Source: JBAXXL01 sp038206725 (GTDB lineage Bacteria > Bacteroidota > Ignavibacteria > Kapaibacteriales > UBA2268). From it: DNA of 34,644 bases. Each line of letters opens with the position of its first letter. The stretch's first letter is position 1. This document shows, one piece after another, positions 1 to 8,168 of this stretch. Below the pieces are notes generated by a model. The model searched no databases. It worked only from the letters and a program-made list of their open reading frames with translations, and was not told the origin of the DNA. The position numbers and the translations under genes were made by a program. The stretch spans positions 1-34,644 of the forward strand of contig JBBRAO010000033.1 in assembly GCA_038206725.1 (NCBI GenBank), read 5' to 3'.

Positions 1-1922
1 CCTAAAATTATCTTCAGTAATTCGATGTTATCGTCCATATCTTCAGCTATCAATATCTTTTTATTTGAGATATTTTTATTGGAAATAGGATACGATTCGC
101 TGGCGATTAGATTGGAAATACTACTTTTATTATTAGCAATAGTAAAATAGAATGTTGATCCTATGCCTTCTTCGGAAACCAACCACATTTCACCACCAAG
201 TAGTTCAACTAAGCCAATTGAAATAGAGAGACCTAATCCGGTACCGCCGAATTGGCGTGTATAATTTTCTTCTTCTTGACGGAAGCGCTCGAAAATAACA
301 CCTTGTTTATTTTTTGCGATTCCTTTGCCAGTGTCCTCAACAAAAAATAGTAATTTATCGTTCAGCATAGTATAACCGAATCGAATATGTCCTTTATTCG
401 TGAACTTTAGGGCATTACTAAGCAAATTAAGCAGGATTTGTTTTAAGCGGACATCGTCTGTAAAAATATAACTTTCGTTTTCTTCAAAAGATTTTTCAAG
501 CTCTATAGTCAAATCTTCTTTGTACGCAACAGCCTTCTCGTTTTGATAAGTTACTAATAATTCGTCCATCAAATGGTTTAAATTGATATCAATAAAACTT
601 GCACTTAGTAAGCCGCTGTCCAATTTAGAGATGTCAATGATATCATTGATGATTGACAATAAATGCCTTCCGCTATTTTTGATAATTTCTAAATACATCC
701 TTCTATCGTCTATGCTAAGATCATCATCGCCAAGTAAATCCGAAAAGCCAAGAATTCCGTTCATCGGGGTGCGGATTTCGTGAGACATATTTGCTAAGAA
801 GGAGGATTTTAATCGGTCGCTTTCTTCTGCTTTTTTTAAAGCTGATTTTAAATCGTCAATGAATTTTCTTTTCTGTATAGATATACTGATTTGGTGAGAT
901 ATAAATTCCAATATATTCACGTGCTTTTGATTAAATGCTTTACTGTCTTCGTAGCTTTGTACGACTAATGCTCCAATTATTTCATCTTCAATTTGTAGCG
1001 GCACCCCTAACCAAACTTTTGCCGGATGACCAATGATTTCAATTTCACCTTTTTCGCAAAGTTCTTTGATAGTTTCTTCATCAGCAAGCAACGGTTTTCT
1101 CTTTTTTATGACAAAACCGGTAGTTGATTTCTTTGCGGGCCAAGTTTCAATATTATCCTTTTCATCTCTTTCGTAAGGTGAACTCAGTATATCATTTTCA
1201 GAGTCGTAAAAGGCGATATAAAAATTGGTGGTGTCAATCAAAGCACTCAGTTCAAGCCTGATTATTTCAATAAGTTCTTCCAAACTTTTAGTGCTTAAAA
1301 TGGCACCGGAAATAGCATAAAGAACCTTTTGAATTTTTTGGGATTCATTTCTCTCTTCCATCTCGATAAGTAAATCTTCCATCAGATTTAATTCTGCCTT
1401 CCTACTATGTTCTAATTTGGCGAGGGATAACTGCAATTGCTTTTCAGCTTTCATTCTTTCGGCAAGCTCTGTTTCCATTGCTTTGGTTCGTTCTTGAACC
1501 AAAATTTCAAGTCTTTCCTTTTCTGTGAGTTTCAGATCTTCTGATTCTTTTATTCTAATCATTGCTCTTACCTGAGCAATTAATTCAGACTGATCAATTG
1601 GTTTTGAAAGGAAAGCGTCGGCACCGGCTTCTAAAGCTAAAATTCTACTTTCTTTATCAGTTCGGGTGGCGGTTATCATTATAATAGGAATATGCTTTGT
1701 TTTATCATTGTATTTCAGAGATTTGCATACTTCATAGCCGTCCATAGCAGGCATTACAATATCTAATAGGATTACATCCGGTTTTTCAATTAGCGATAAT
1801 TCTATACCCTCAAGTGGGGATTGAGTAGAAATTAATTTAGATTCCGAAAAAGTTTCTGTCAATAATGCTTCAATTACGATAAGATTATCTTTATTGTCGT
1901 CAATCGCTAAAAATTTAACCAT
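1..1922 (-). CDS. Receiver-GAF-histidine kinase-receiver protein, C-terminus cut by window edge
   Basis: Translating the minus strand from the ATG at 1922 gives 640 open codons running off the left edge, so the C-terminus is missing. The order is: an N-terminal receiver domain (about 1-125, phospho-acceptor D54 in LLDIVMP, conserved Lys in LSKPID), a coiled coil, a GAF domain (about 190-335), a HisKA domain with H381 in MSHEIRTP, a HATPase_c domain with intact DTGKGI and GTGLGL boxes, and the start of a second receiver (KILIAEDMDDN) at the edge. There is no signal peptide or membrane segment, so it should be cytoplasmic. Its start lies one base after the TAA of the membrane hybrid kinase upstream, so the two are almost certainly co-translated. 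It probably takes phosphate from, or works beside, that kinase and also autophosphorylates. That it is a signalling kinase is well supported; its partner and signal are unknown. Confidence 0.9.
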   Translation of the reverse strand, partial: MVKFLAIDDNKDNLIVIEALLTETFSESKLISTQSPLEGIELSLIEKPDVILLDIVMPAMDGYEVCKSLKYNDKTKHIPIIMITATRTDKESRILALEAGADAFLSKPIDQSELIAQVRAMIRIKESEDLKLTEKERLEILVQERTKAMETELAERMKAEKQLQLSLAKLEHSRKAELNLMEDLLIEMEERNESQKIQKVLYAISGAILSTKSLEELIEIIRLELSALIDTTNFYIAFYDSENDILSSPYERDEKDNIETWPAKKSTTGFVIKKRKPLLADEETIKELCEKGEIEIIGHPAKVWLGVPLQIEDEIIGALVVQSYEDSKAFNQKHVNILEFISHQISISIQKRKFIDDLKSALKKAEESDRLKSSFLANMSHEIRTPMNGILGFSDLLGDDDLSIDDRRMYLEIIKNSGRHLLSIINDIIDISKLDSGLLSASFIDINLNHLMDELLVTYQNEKAVAYKEDLTIELEKSFEENESYIFTDDVRLKQILLNLLSNALKFTNKGHIRFGYTMLNDKLLFFVEDTGKGIAKNKQGVIFERFRQEEENYTRQFGGTGLGLSISIGLVELLGGEMWLVSEEGIGSTFYFTIANNKSSISNLIASESYPISNKNISNKKILIAEDMDDNIELLKIIL

Positions 1923-1923
1923 T

Positions 1924-4899
1924 TTATTCTCCGAACAACCATTTGTTTATTGTTTTATGGAATAATTGTTCATCTATTGGTTTGGATATATAATCATCGA
2001 AACCATATTCAATTAGTTTTTCTCTATCACCTTTCATAGCCATCGCGGTAAATGCTATAATAGGAGTTTGTTCCAAATTTGATTCCTTACGTATGGCTTT
2101 AAACACTTCGTACCCATCCAAATCCGGCAAAGAAATATCTAACAGAATAAGATTTGGTTTATGGATTAGAGCGTTATGTAATCCATCTTTTCCATCTGTA
2201 GAGCTTATGAAATCATATTTGTCGCCTAATACCGCTTTAACTGTTATGTTATTATCAGGATTATCCTCTATCAATAAAATTTTTGGTTTGCCATCGCCAT
2301 TTATTTTAACAATAGGTTGGACCTTTGGATTGGGTTTAGCATTATCCTTTGCTTGTGTCATATTCCTTATGCAAGACAATAGCTCCGATTTATTTACATC
2401 GCCTTTTTGAATAAGCTGATATATATTGTTACTTCTTAGGAAACTTAATTCATCTTTAGAAATATGTTTGGCTGACAGAATCAGTATAGGAATTAAGTTT
2501 GGATTTTCCTTATTCCTAAGCTGTCTTAATACTTCAAATCCATCAACTTCAGGCATCATTAAGTCTAATATCATTGAATCAAATTTTATAGTATCAATTA
2601 TATTTAATGCTTCTCTACCATTTCGGGCAACGGTAATTGAATATCCTGCTTCTTCTAAAATATCCTTCATCTGGATAATTGCAGGTTCACTATCTTCAAC
2701 CAAGAGTATGGATTGAGTTACCAGAGGTTTACCATTGCTGAACTTATTGTTCCCGTTTCTTGTTCTCAAGTTATTAGTTTCTTGTTCGACTACCACTTCA
2801 TTACTTGGTTTTTTAGGGATCCTTAGAGTGAAAACTGAACCTACACCCGGTTTACTATTTACATTTATACTACCTTCCAGCATTGTACTATATTTTTTAG
2901 CTATTGCCAAGCCCAGTCCTGTACCGCTGTATTTTTTTGAGGCTATATCATCAGCTTGTCTAAATTCATCGAATATAAATGGAATTTGTTCAGCACCGAT
3001 GCCTATTCCTGTATCCTCTATAGATATCAATAAGTGCCTAATATCTTCAAAAGCAGATATTTTGACGTAACCCTTTTCGGTGAATTTAATTGCGTTACCA
3101 ATGATATTTTGTAAAATGTGATGTAATTTACTGCTATCGCTTACGATCATAGGTAGTTCTTTACTGATAAGATTAGATAGAGTGATGTTCTTTTCAGCTA
3201 CAATTGGTTCGTGAGACTCGACTATACTTTGAACGGTATCATAAATAGACATAGATGTATAAATAGTGTCTTCATAACCCGCTTCTATTCGAGAAATATC
3301 CAAAATATCATTAATCAAACTCAATAAATGTTTACCATTCTTTTCAATAATACTTAAATATTTTTTCTCTTCTTCTGAAATTATTTCACTCAATCTTCGA
3401 TTCAATACACCTGATAGAGCAATAACGGAATTAAGCGGCGTGCGTAATTCGTGGCTCATATTGGATAAAAATGAACTTTTTAATTGGTTTGCGTCATTTA
3501 ACTGATTTTTCTGCAATTCTAATTCGATATTATACTCTTTAAGCTCATCCGATTGTAAAAGCAATTCTTTTGATTGAGATTCAAGTTCTCTATTTTGAGT
3601 ATCTAATTTGAGTGAATATTCTATTATTTTCTGATAAGCTATAACACCGTTTATTCGTTCGGTTAAGGTTGCATATACTGTGTTAACCATTTGTATGGCG
3701 GCTTCTGAATAATCGTTCAAATTAGCAATTGATATGACCGCTGTTATTATATCCCCATCAAGTATTGGTATTGAGATAATAGCCCGTGGCTTAAAAGTAC
3801 CGGTTACTGTACGGAATGTAAATAAAGTATCATTGGAGATGTTCGTTAAATGAACAATCTTTTTTTCTGCAAGGAGTAACCCAAATTCGCCTTCATTGAC
3901 TTTTGCCGAAAACGGTAATAGATTCTCCTTCGATAAACCAAAGGATTCATAAGGCTCATATATTTGTTTATCTTTGTTTAAATAGTATATAGCGGCGATT
4001 TGAGAGTTTGTTTCCTCGATTAGACTTTTCAGAATCCTTTTGGAAAAAAACGAAATGTCGTTTTCTTTGATTATCGCAGATGTTATCCTAATGGCTTTTT
4101 CTTTGACTATCATATTATTTTGAACAGATTCGGCTAATCTATTGAATGAGGATGCCACAATTCCAATTTCATTACTTGAATTGTAATCAACGCGAGTATT
4201 GTAATCACCATCGCTATAATTATTCGCGGCAAGCAACAGTATTTTCAATGGAGTACGAATTGTTCGAATTAGATAAAAGGCTATGGATAAGGTCAATAAA
4301 ATTATTGTTATAATTGCAATCCAAGTTCGAATAGATATTGAATCTTTATCTTTTTGCGCCTGAGAATAAAATTCTGTCGCTTTATTCTTGGCGAATTTAA
4401 TTACAATTTCTATATCATTAAGCATCTTTGTTACTTGTTTGCCACCGACACCACTTCTTTCTGTACGTTTTTCTGCTGAATCAGCATATCCTGCGGATTT
4501 CAATTTTCTTGTTTCATCGGTTATTAATAGCCACACGTGAAATGCTTTATATGCACTGTCAATATTGTCCTTAGGTCCAAGATATCTTTCATATAGAAAG
4601 GAAAAAGATTCATTGACTCTTTGCTTTGCCTCATCAAATTCATTAGTTGCTCTTTGTACTTCCTGAGGATTATCTTCTTGTACTATATCGCGCATTGCTC
4701 TATGCATTATAAGTACGTCGGATTTAATATCTCGAGTAGCCCTCGATATTTGTAGAGGATGCTCATACAAATCTTGTGTTTTTAGCCATAATTGCTGTGC
4801 CTGCCAATTTGCTAAACCGCTAAAAATAATAACTAGAAGCGTAATTATCCCAAAGCCAAGCATCAATCTTGTGCTGATTTTTGTATTTTCTTTATTCAT
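1924..4899 (-). CDS. Membrane hybrid histidine kinase with MCP-type four-helix sensor and two receivers
   Basis: This 991-residue protein has a membrane helix at about 12-30 and a mostly helical periplasmic region of about 160 residues. That region resembles the four-helix-bundle (4HB_MCP) ligand domain of chemoreceptors. A second helix lies at about 192-212, followed by HAMP, GAF (about 280-420), a coiled coil, HisKA with H483 in MSHELRTP, HATPase_c (DTGIGIG, GTGLGL) and two receivers with acceptors D779 (LDLMMP) and D921 (LDISLP). All catalytic motifs look intact. The periplasmic domain presumably senses a small ligand and drives autophosphorylation, with phosphate passed to the two receivers. 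No HPt domain or output domain is attached. A 160-bp gap with a promoter-like element separates it from cheR, and the next kinase gene follows after one base. Function as a hybrid kinase is firm; the sensor-family call is by pattern only. Confidence 0.9.
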   Translation of the reverse strand: MNKENTKISTRLMLGFGIITLLVIIFSGLANWQAQQLWLKTQDLYEHPLQISRATRDIKSDVLIMHRAMRDIVQEDNPQEVQRATNEFDEAKQRVNESFSFLYERYLGPKDNIDSAYKAFHVWLLITDETRKLKSAGYADSAEKRTERSGVGGKQVTKMLNDIEIVIKFAKNKATEFYSQAQKDKDSISIRTWIAIITIILLTLSIAFYLIRTIRTPLKILLLAANNYSDGDYNTRVDYNSSNEIGIVASSFNRLAESVQNNMIVKEKAIRITSAIIKENDISFFSKRILKSLIEETNSQIAAIYYLNKDKQIYEPYESFGLSKENLLPFSAKVNEGEFGLLLAEKKIVHLTNISNDTLFTFRTVTGTFKPRAIISIPILDGDIITAVISIANLNDYSEAAIQMVNTVYATLTERINGVIAYQKIIEYSLKLDTQNRELESQSKELLLQSDELKEYNIELELQKNQLNDANQLKSSFLSNMSHELRTPLNSVIALSGVLNRRLSEIISEEEKKYLSIIEKNGKHLLSLINDILDISRIEAGYEDTIYTSMSIYDTVQSIVESHEPIVAEKNITLSNLISKELPMIVSDSSKLHHILQNIIGNAIKFTEKGYVKISAFEDIRHLLISIEDTGIGIGAEQIPFIFDEFRQADDIASKKYSGTGLGLAIAKKYSTMLEGSINVNSKPGVGSVFTLRIPKKPSNEVVVEQETNNLRTRNGNNKFSNGKPLVTQSILLVEDSEPAIIQMKDILEEAGYSITVARNGREALNIIDTIKFDSMILDLMMPEVDGFEVLRQLRNKENPNLIPILILSAKHISKDELSFLRSNNIYQLIQKGDVNKSELLSCIRNMTQAKDNAKPNPKVQPIVKINGDGKPKILLIEDNPDNNITVKAVLGDKYDFISSTDGKDGLHNALIHKPNLILLDISLPDLDGYEVFKAIRKESNLEQTPIIAFTAMAMKGDREKLIEYGFDDYISKPIDEQLFHKTINKWLFGE

Positions 4900-4980
4900 T
4901 TATTTTCACTGTAGCACTGTCTTAAATTAAAAAGTTAATAATTTATATTTAATTAATTGATTAATAAAATAATCATTATG

Positions 4981-4988
4981 CAAAAATA
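4981..4988 (-). promoter_or_regulatory. Putative Bacteroidota-type -7 element for the two-kinase unit
   Basis: Read on the minus strand this is TATTTTTG, matching the TAnnTTTG -7 consensus of Bacteroidota. It sits in the 160-bp gap 4900-5059, about 80 bases before the ATG at 4899. No TTTG lies at the usual -33 distance, so the call is weak. The same gap holds only a weak hairpin (AAATC/GATTT) before a T-run just after cheR, which could be a poor terminator. Confidence 0.3.
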
Positions 4989-5059
4989 CGAAATAAAATA
5001 ATTTATTTGTATATTCGCAAATTATAATCAAAAAAAATCATAAAGCGATTTGTATTTAC

Positions 5060-5887
5060 CTATATTTTAATAAAAATCGAAGTCATAGGTAAAAACTGTT
5101 TAAAGCCTTTGTATGATTTCACTATAGCAGTTTCTGCTTCACCCGTAATGAAATAGCCCCCGCGTTTTAAGGAACGTCGTATTTTTGATATAATGAATTC
5201 CTGAATTTCGGGTTTATAATAAAACAATACATTGGAGCAAAAAACTAAATCAAAATCACCATATATACTTGCTGATGGAACTGAAGAATCTAGATCAAGT
5301 AAATCGTAATATGAAAAATTAACTTTACTTTTGATTATATCATTTACAGTATATCCGTCATTTAATATTGAAAAATAATTATTTATAAATGAGAGCCTCG
5401 TGTTTTTGATCGTATTATAATCATATTTACGGGTTTTGGCTCCAAATATCCCATTAATGGAGATATCCGTCGCAAATAAAGCATAAGGTATTTTAAAGGA
5501 TAAATTTTGGACTAAATCTTCGCACAATATTGCTAATGAATATGGCTCTTGTCCCAAAGCACAACCGGCACTCCATATTCGGATTCCGCTACTCTGCTTT
5601 GTTTCATAATTTTTAAAAATCATTGGTAAAATGTGTTGTTCTAAGAGGGAAAAAGTTAGTGGACCACGAAAAAACTCACTATATGAATTGCTTAATGAAT
5701 TAATAAATGCCAAACTTTCCAATTCGGAATTGCTTATAAGATTGAAGAAAGTCTTTTCATTATGACAATTGACAATATTCATTCGTCCTCTTAAGGATTG
5801 CTCCAAAAAGGAATCATCATATATGGAGATATTTTTTCCGTGCTTTGTTTTGCAAAGAGTAGTTACGTTTTCTATTAGTTTTTTCAT
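5060..5887 (-). CDS. cheR: CheR-type protein-glutamate methyltransferase
   Basis: This 275-residue protein has the usual CheR layout. A small N-terminal helical domain ends near SEFFRGP, followed by a SAM-dependent methyltransferase domain. That domain has the family motif W105-S-A-G-C-A-L-G-Q-E-P-Y-S and the downstream motif DLVFCSNVLFYY, close to the classic DLIFCRNVLIYF. CheR enzymes methylate glutamates on chemoreceptors using S-adenosylmethionine. Its ATG overlaps the TGA of the upstream PAS protein (ATGA, 4-base overlap), a sign of translational coupling. No CheB methylesterase, CheA, CheW or methyl-accepting receptor is in the window. The substrate could therefore be a signalling protein of this island rather than a flagellar receptor; that is inference. 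The family assignment is strong. Confidence 0.93.
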   Translation of the reverse strand: MKKLIENVTTLCKTKHGKNISIYDDSFLEQSLRGRMNIVNCHNEKTFFNLISNSELESLAFINSLSNSYSEFFRGPLTFSLLEQHILPMIFKNYETKQSSGIRIWSAGCALGQEPYSLAILCEDLVQNLSFKIPYALFATDISINGIFGAKTRKYDYNTIKNTRLSFINNYFSILNDGYTVNDIIKSKVNFSYYDLLDLDSSVPSASIYGDFDLVFCSNVLFYYKPEIQEFIISKIRRSLKRGGYFITGEAETAIVKSYKGFKQFLPMTSIFIKI

Positions 5888-8139
5888 TTAACTATCTTGT
5901 ATTTGTCTTTTTCGCCCAGACGGTTGAGCAATTCATTAATTTCTTTTTTAAGCTCGACCATTTTCAGCTCTCTGGTTACCGTTAAGTCGTTAAAACGTTG
6001 TAATTCATCCATTTTATGCTCTAATTTTATTTCAGCTTCTTTGCGCGCTGTAATATCTTGGCTGATAATTTGAACACCGGTAACTTCACCATTTTCATCT
6101 ATAACATTTGTATAAATGCTGTATAACCATTTCTTACCGGATGGTAAATCAATACACTCATCGTATTCAATTTTATTATCAGAATTTGCGGTTGATAATA
6201 TTCTTTGCATATTAATATCGGCTCTTTCTTTATTTAAGCACTCATAAATAGATTTTCCAATAAAATTACCGGGATGTCCTAACAAATCTAAAGAAGCCAT
6301 TTCATTAAGAGCTAATATAATTCCTTCTGTTGAAAAATAACCAATACTAGCACCCGCATTTTCATAAATTAGTCTATATTTTTCTTCGCTGGCTTTTAGC
6401 GAATCCCTTGATAGCTTTTCGTTTGTTACATCTCTTGTTATGCCCTCGACTGCTATGATATTTCCTTCTGCGTCATAAATCGGAACAGCACGTGTCTCCA
6501 TCCAGTGAAAACTACCTGATTTATCAATCCATCTTAATGTGAATGATTCTTCGGGAAGTTGAAGAGACTCGACAATATTCTGCATTATAGGCAGGTCTTC
6601 CCGATAAATCATTGAGAACATCAGTTGTTGATCAGCCAAACATTCTGCCGGTGTGTATCCCGTTAGATTCATTACTGCATTGTTAATATAGGTAAGTCTA
6701 TTATAAGGAATAAGATCGTACCTGAATATTATATCTTGAGCATTTTCGGTTATTCGTCTATATTTTTCTTCGCTATCTTTTAATGCGTTTATAACTGCCT
6801 TCTGATGAGTTATATCACGAACAATAGATTGGATATAGATAGTATTTTGAGAATTAATTGTGTTCAAAGAAACGTCAGCTTCAAAAGGCGTTCCATCTTT
6901 CTTCGTGTGCCGCCATTCGAATCTTTGTGGATTACCTTCCATAGCGGCGTTCAAATACAATTTAGCTTTTTCTACCGACAATGTTCCATCGGTTTGAAGG
7001 TCAGGACTAAATTCCGAAGGATAATGCCCTGCTATATCATCTAAAGTCTCACAACCAAACATAAGTAGAGCTTTGTCATTGCATTCAATAAATTTATCAC
7101 CGTTCAAAATTAAAATAGCGTCATTCGCACCTTCGTAAAGGCCTCGGTAGCGTTCTTCACTTTCGATTAGTGCTTTTTCCACTTTTGTTCTTTCGGTTAT
7201 ATCGGTGAGCACGCAATGAGTTTGCTTGAATTGATTTGAAGCCGTATAGCCAATAAGACCTTCAAAAGATATTGTAATTAATGCTTCGTCTTTTTTCACC
7301 ATTTCAAATTCAGAGTGTATTTTACCAAGTTTTTTAAACAATGGGAATCTTTCCCTAAAAGGCTCAACAAACTGCGGTGCTAAAAAATCGCCGAACCATT
7401 TACCAATTACTTCTTCTCTATCATAACCCATCAATATTAGCCAACTTTCATTTACTTCGATGAAATGCCCATCTTCGTCCAAGGATTGGTAACCAATGGG
7501 AGCTTTGTCGAACAACATTTTGAATCGCTCTTCACTTTCTTTTAATGCTTTTTTATTATCCCAATTTTTAATACGATTTACGAGTAGATTCCCGAGTAAT
7601 AAGGTACCAAGTGGATAAATAATTAAAACCGTAATGGTTATATTTTTAAAGGTGCTGAATTGTAGTTCCTTAGGAAGAAGGAGAATGGAACCAAGCATTA
7701 CGATATGCACAATAATTCCTAATAGATAGAATTCGCCGGCTTTAATGCTTCTTTTTGATTTAGGTCGAATATAACGCCATAAGATACCCAGCGATCCGGA
7801 AGTTAATATTACAGCCACTCCCATAAGCATTCCACTTCCACCTAAAGATATCCGATAAATGGATGTGATTAGCATTGCAATAATAGTTGGAATCGGACCA
7901 AAAAATAATCCTGCTATTGCTAACATAATTGAACGTGTATCGAAAACCAATCCGGGAACCATTGTCCACGGCGATACCATTAGCAATATACCCATACCAC
8001 CGATTACAAAACCGGTTCCGATTTTGTTTAGTATTGTCTGCTTTGTTTTATCTTTAACCCAGATATAGTCATATATTAGAACAAAAGTAATTAAAATTGC
8101 AATGTTGTGCAAAATTCCGACAATTAACGGTTCATTCAT
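5884..8139 (-). CDS. 5TMR-LYT membrane protein with four PAS domains and no kinase
   Basis: The predicted product is 751 residues. The frame also opens at a TTG at 8154, but the ATG at 8139 is preferred because a GGAG lies nine bases before it. The first ~190 residues are a hydrophobic 5TM-5TMR_LYT-type sensor: several membrane helices plus the family-typical stretch D-x-R-S-I-M-L followed by FFGPIPT and YRISLGGSG. Four PAS domains follow, at about 200-325, 330-450, 455-585 and 585-705, each ending in a DITER-like motif. The protein closes with a charged helix (ELKKEINELL) common at PAS-protein ends, so it does not look truncated. There is no HisKA, HATPase, GGDEF or EAL domain. It probably signals through protein contact, and its 4-base overlap with cheR makes CheR the obvious candidate partner. 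Confidence 0.88.
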   Translation of the reverse strand: MNEPLIVGILHNIAILITFVLIYDYIWVKDKTKQTILNKIGTGFVIGGMGILLMVSPWTMVPGLVFDTRSIMLAIAGLFFGPIPTIIAMLITSIYRISLGGSGMLMGVAVILTSGSLGILWRYIRPKSKRSIKAGEFYLLGIIVHIVMLGSILLLPKELQFSTFKNITITVLIIYPLGTLLLGNLLVNRIKNWDNKKALKESEERFKMLFDKAPIGYQSLDEDGHFIEVNESWLILMGYDREEVIGKWFGDFLAPQFVEPFRERFPLFKKLGKIHSEFEMVKKDEALITISFEGLIGYTASNQFKQTHCVLTDITERTKVEKALIESEERYRGLYEGANDAILILNGDKFIECNDKALLMFGCETLDDIAGHYPSEFSPDLQTDGTLSVEKAKLYLNAAMEGNPQRFEWRHTKKDGTPFEADVSLNTINSQNTIYIQSIVRDITHQKAVINALKDSEEKYRRITENAQDIIFRYDLIPYNRLTYINNAVMNLTGYTPAECLADQQLMFSMIYREDLPIMQNIVESLQLPEESFTLRWIDKSGSFHWMETRAVPIYDAEGNIIAVEGITRDVTNEKLSRDSLKASEEKYRLIYENAGASIGYFSTEGIILALNEMASLDLLGHPGNFIGKSIYECLNKERADINMQRILSTANSDNKIEYDECIDLPSGKKWLYSIYTNVIDENGEVTGVQIISQDITARKEAEIKLEHKMDELQRFNDLTVTRELKMVELKKEINELLNRLGEKDKYKIVK

Positions 8140-8168
8140 AATCAATATCTCCAAATAGTAATCTCAAA

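Noticed and set aside
5884..8139. 5TMR/PAS protein as a kinase truncated by frameshift
   Set aside because: It ends in a normal C-terminal charged helix, its stop overlaps the cheR start, and no HisKA remnants are readable downstream.
8140..8154. TTG start for the 5TMR/PAS protein
   Set aside because: The ATG at 8139 has a GGAG at proper spacing; the TTG overlaps that ribosome site.
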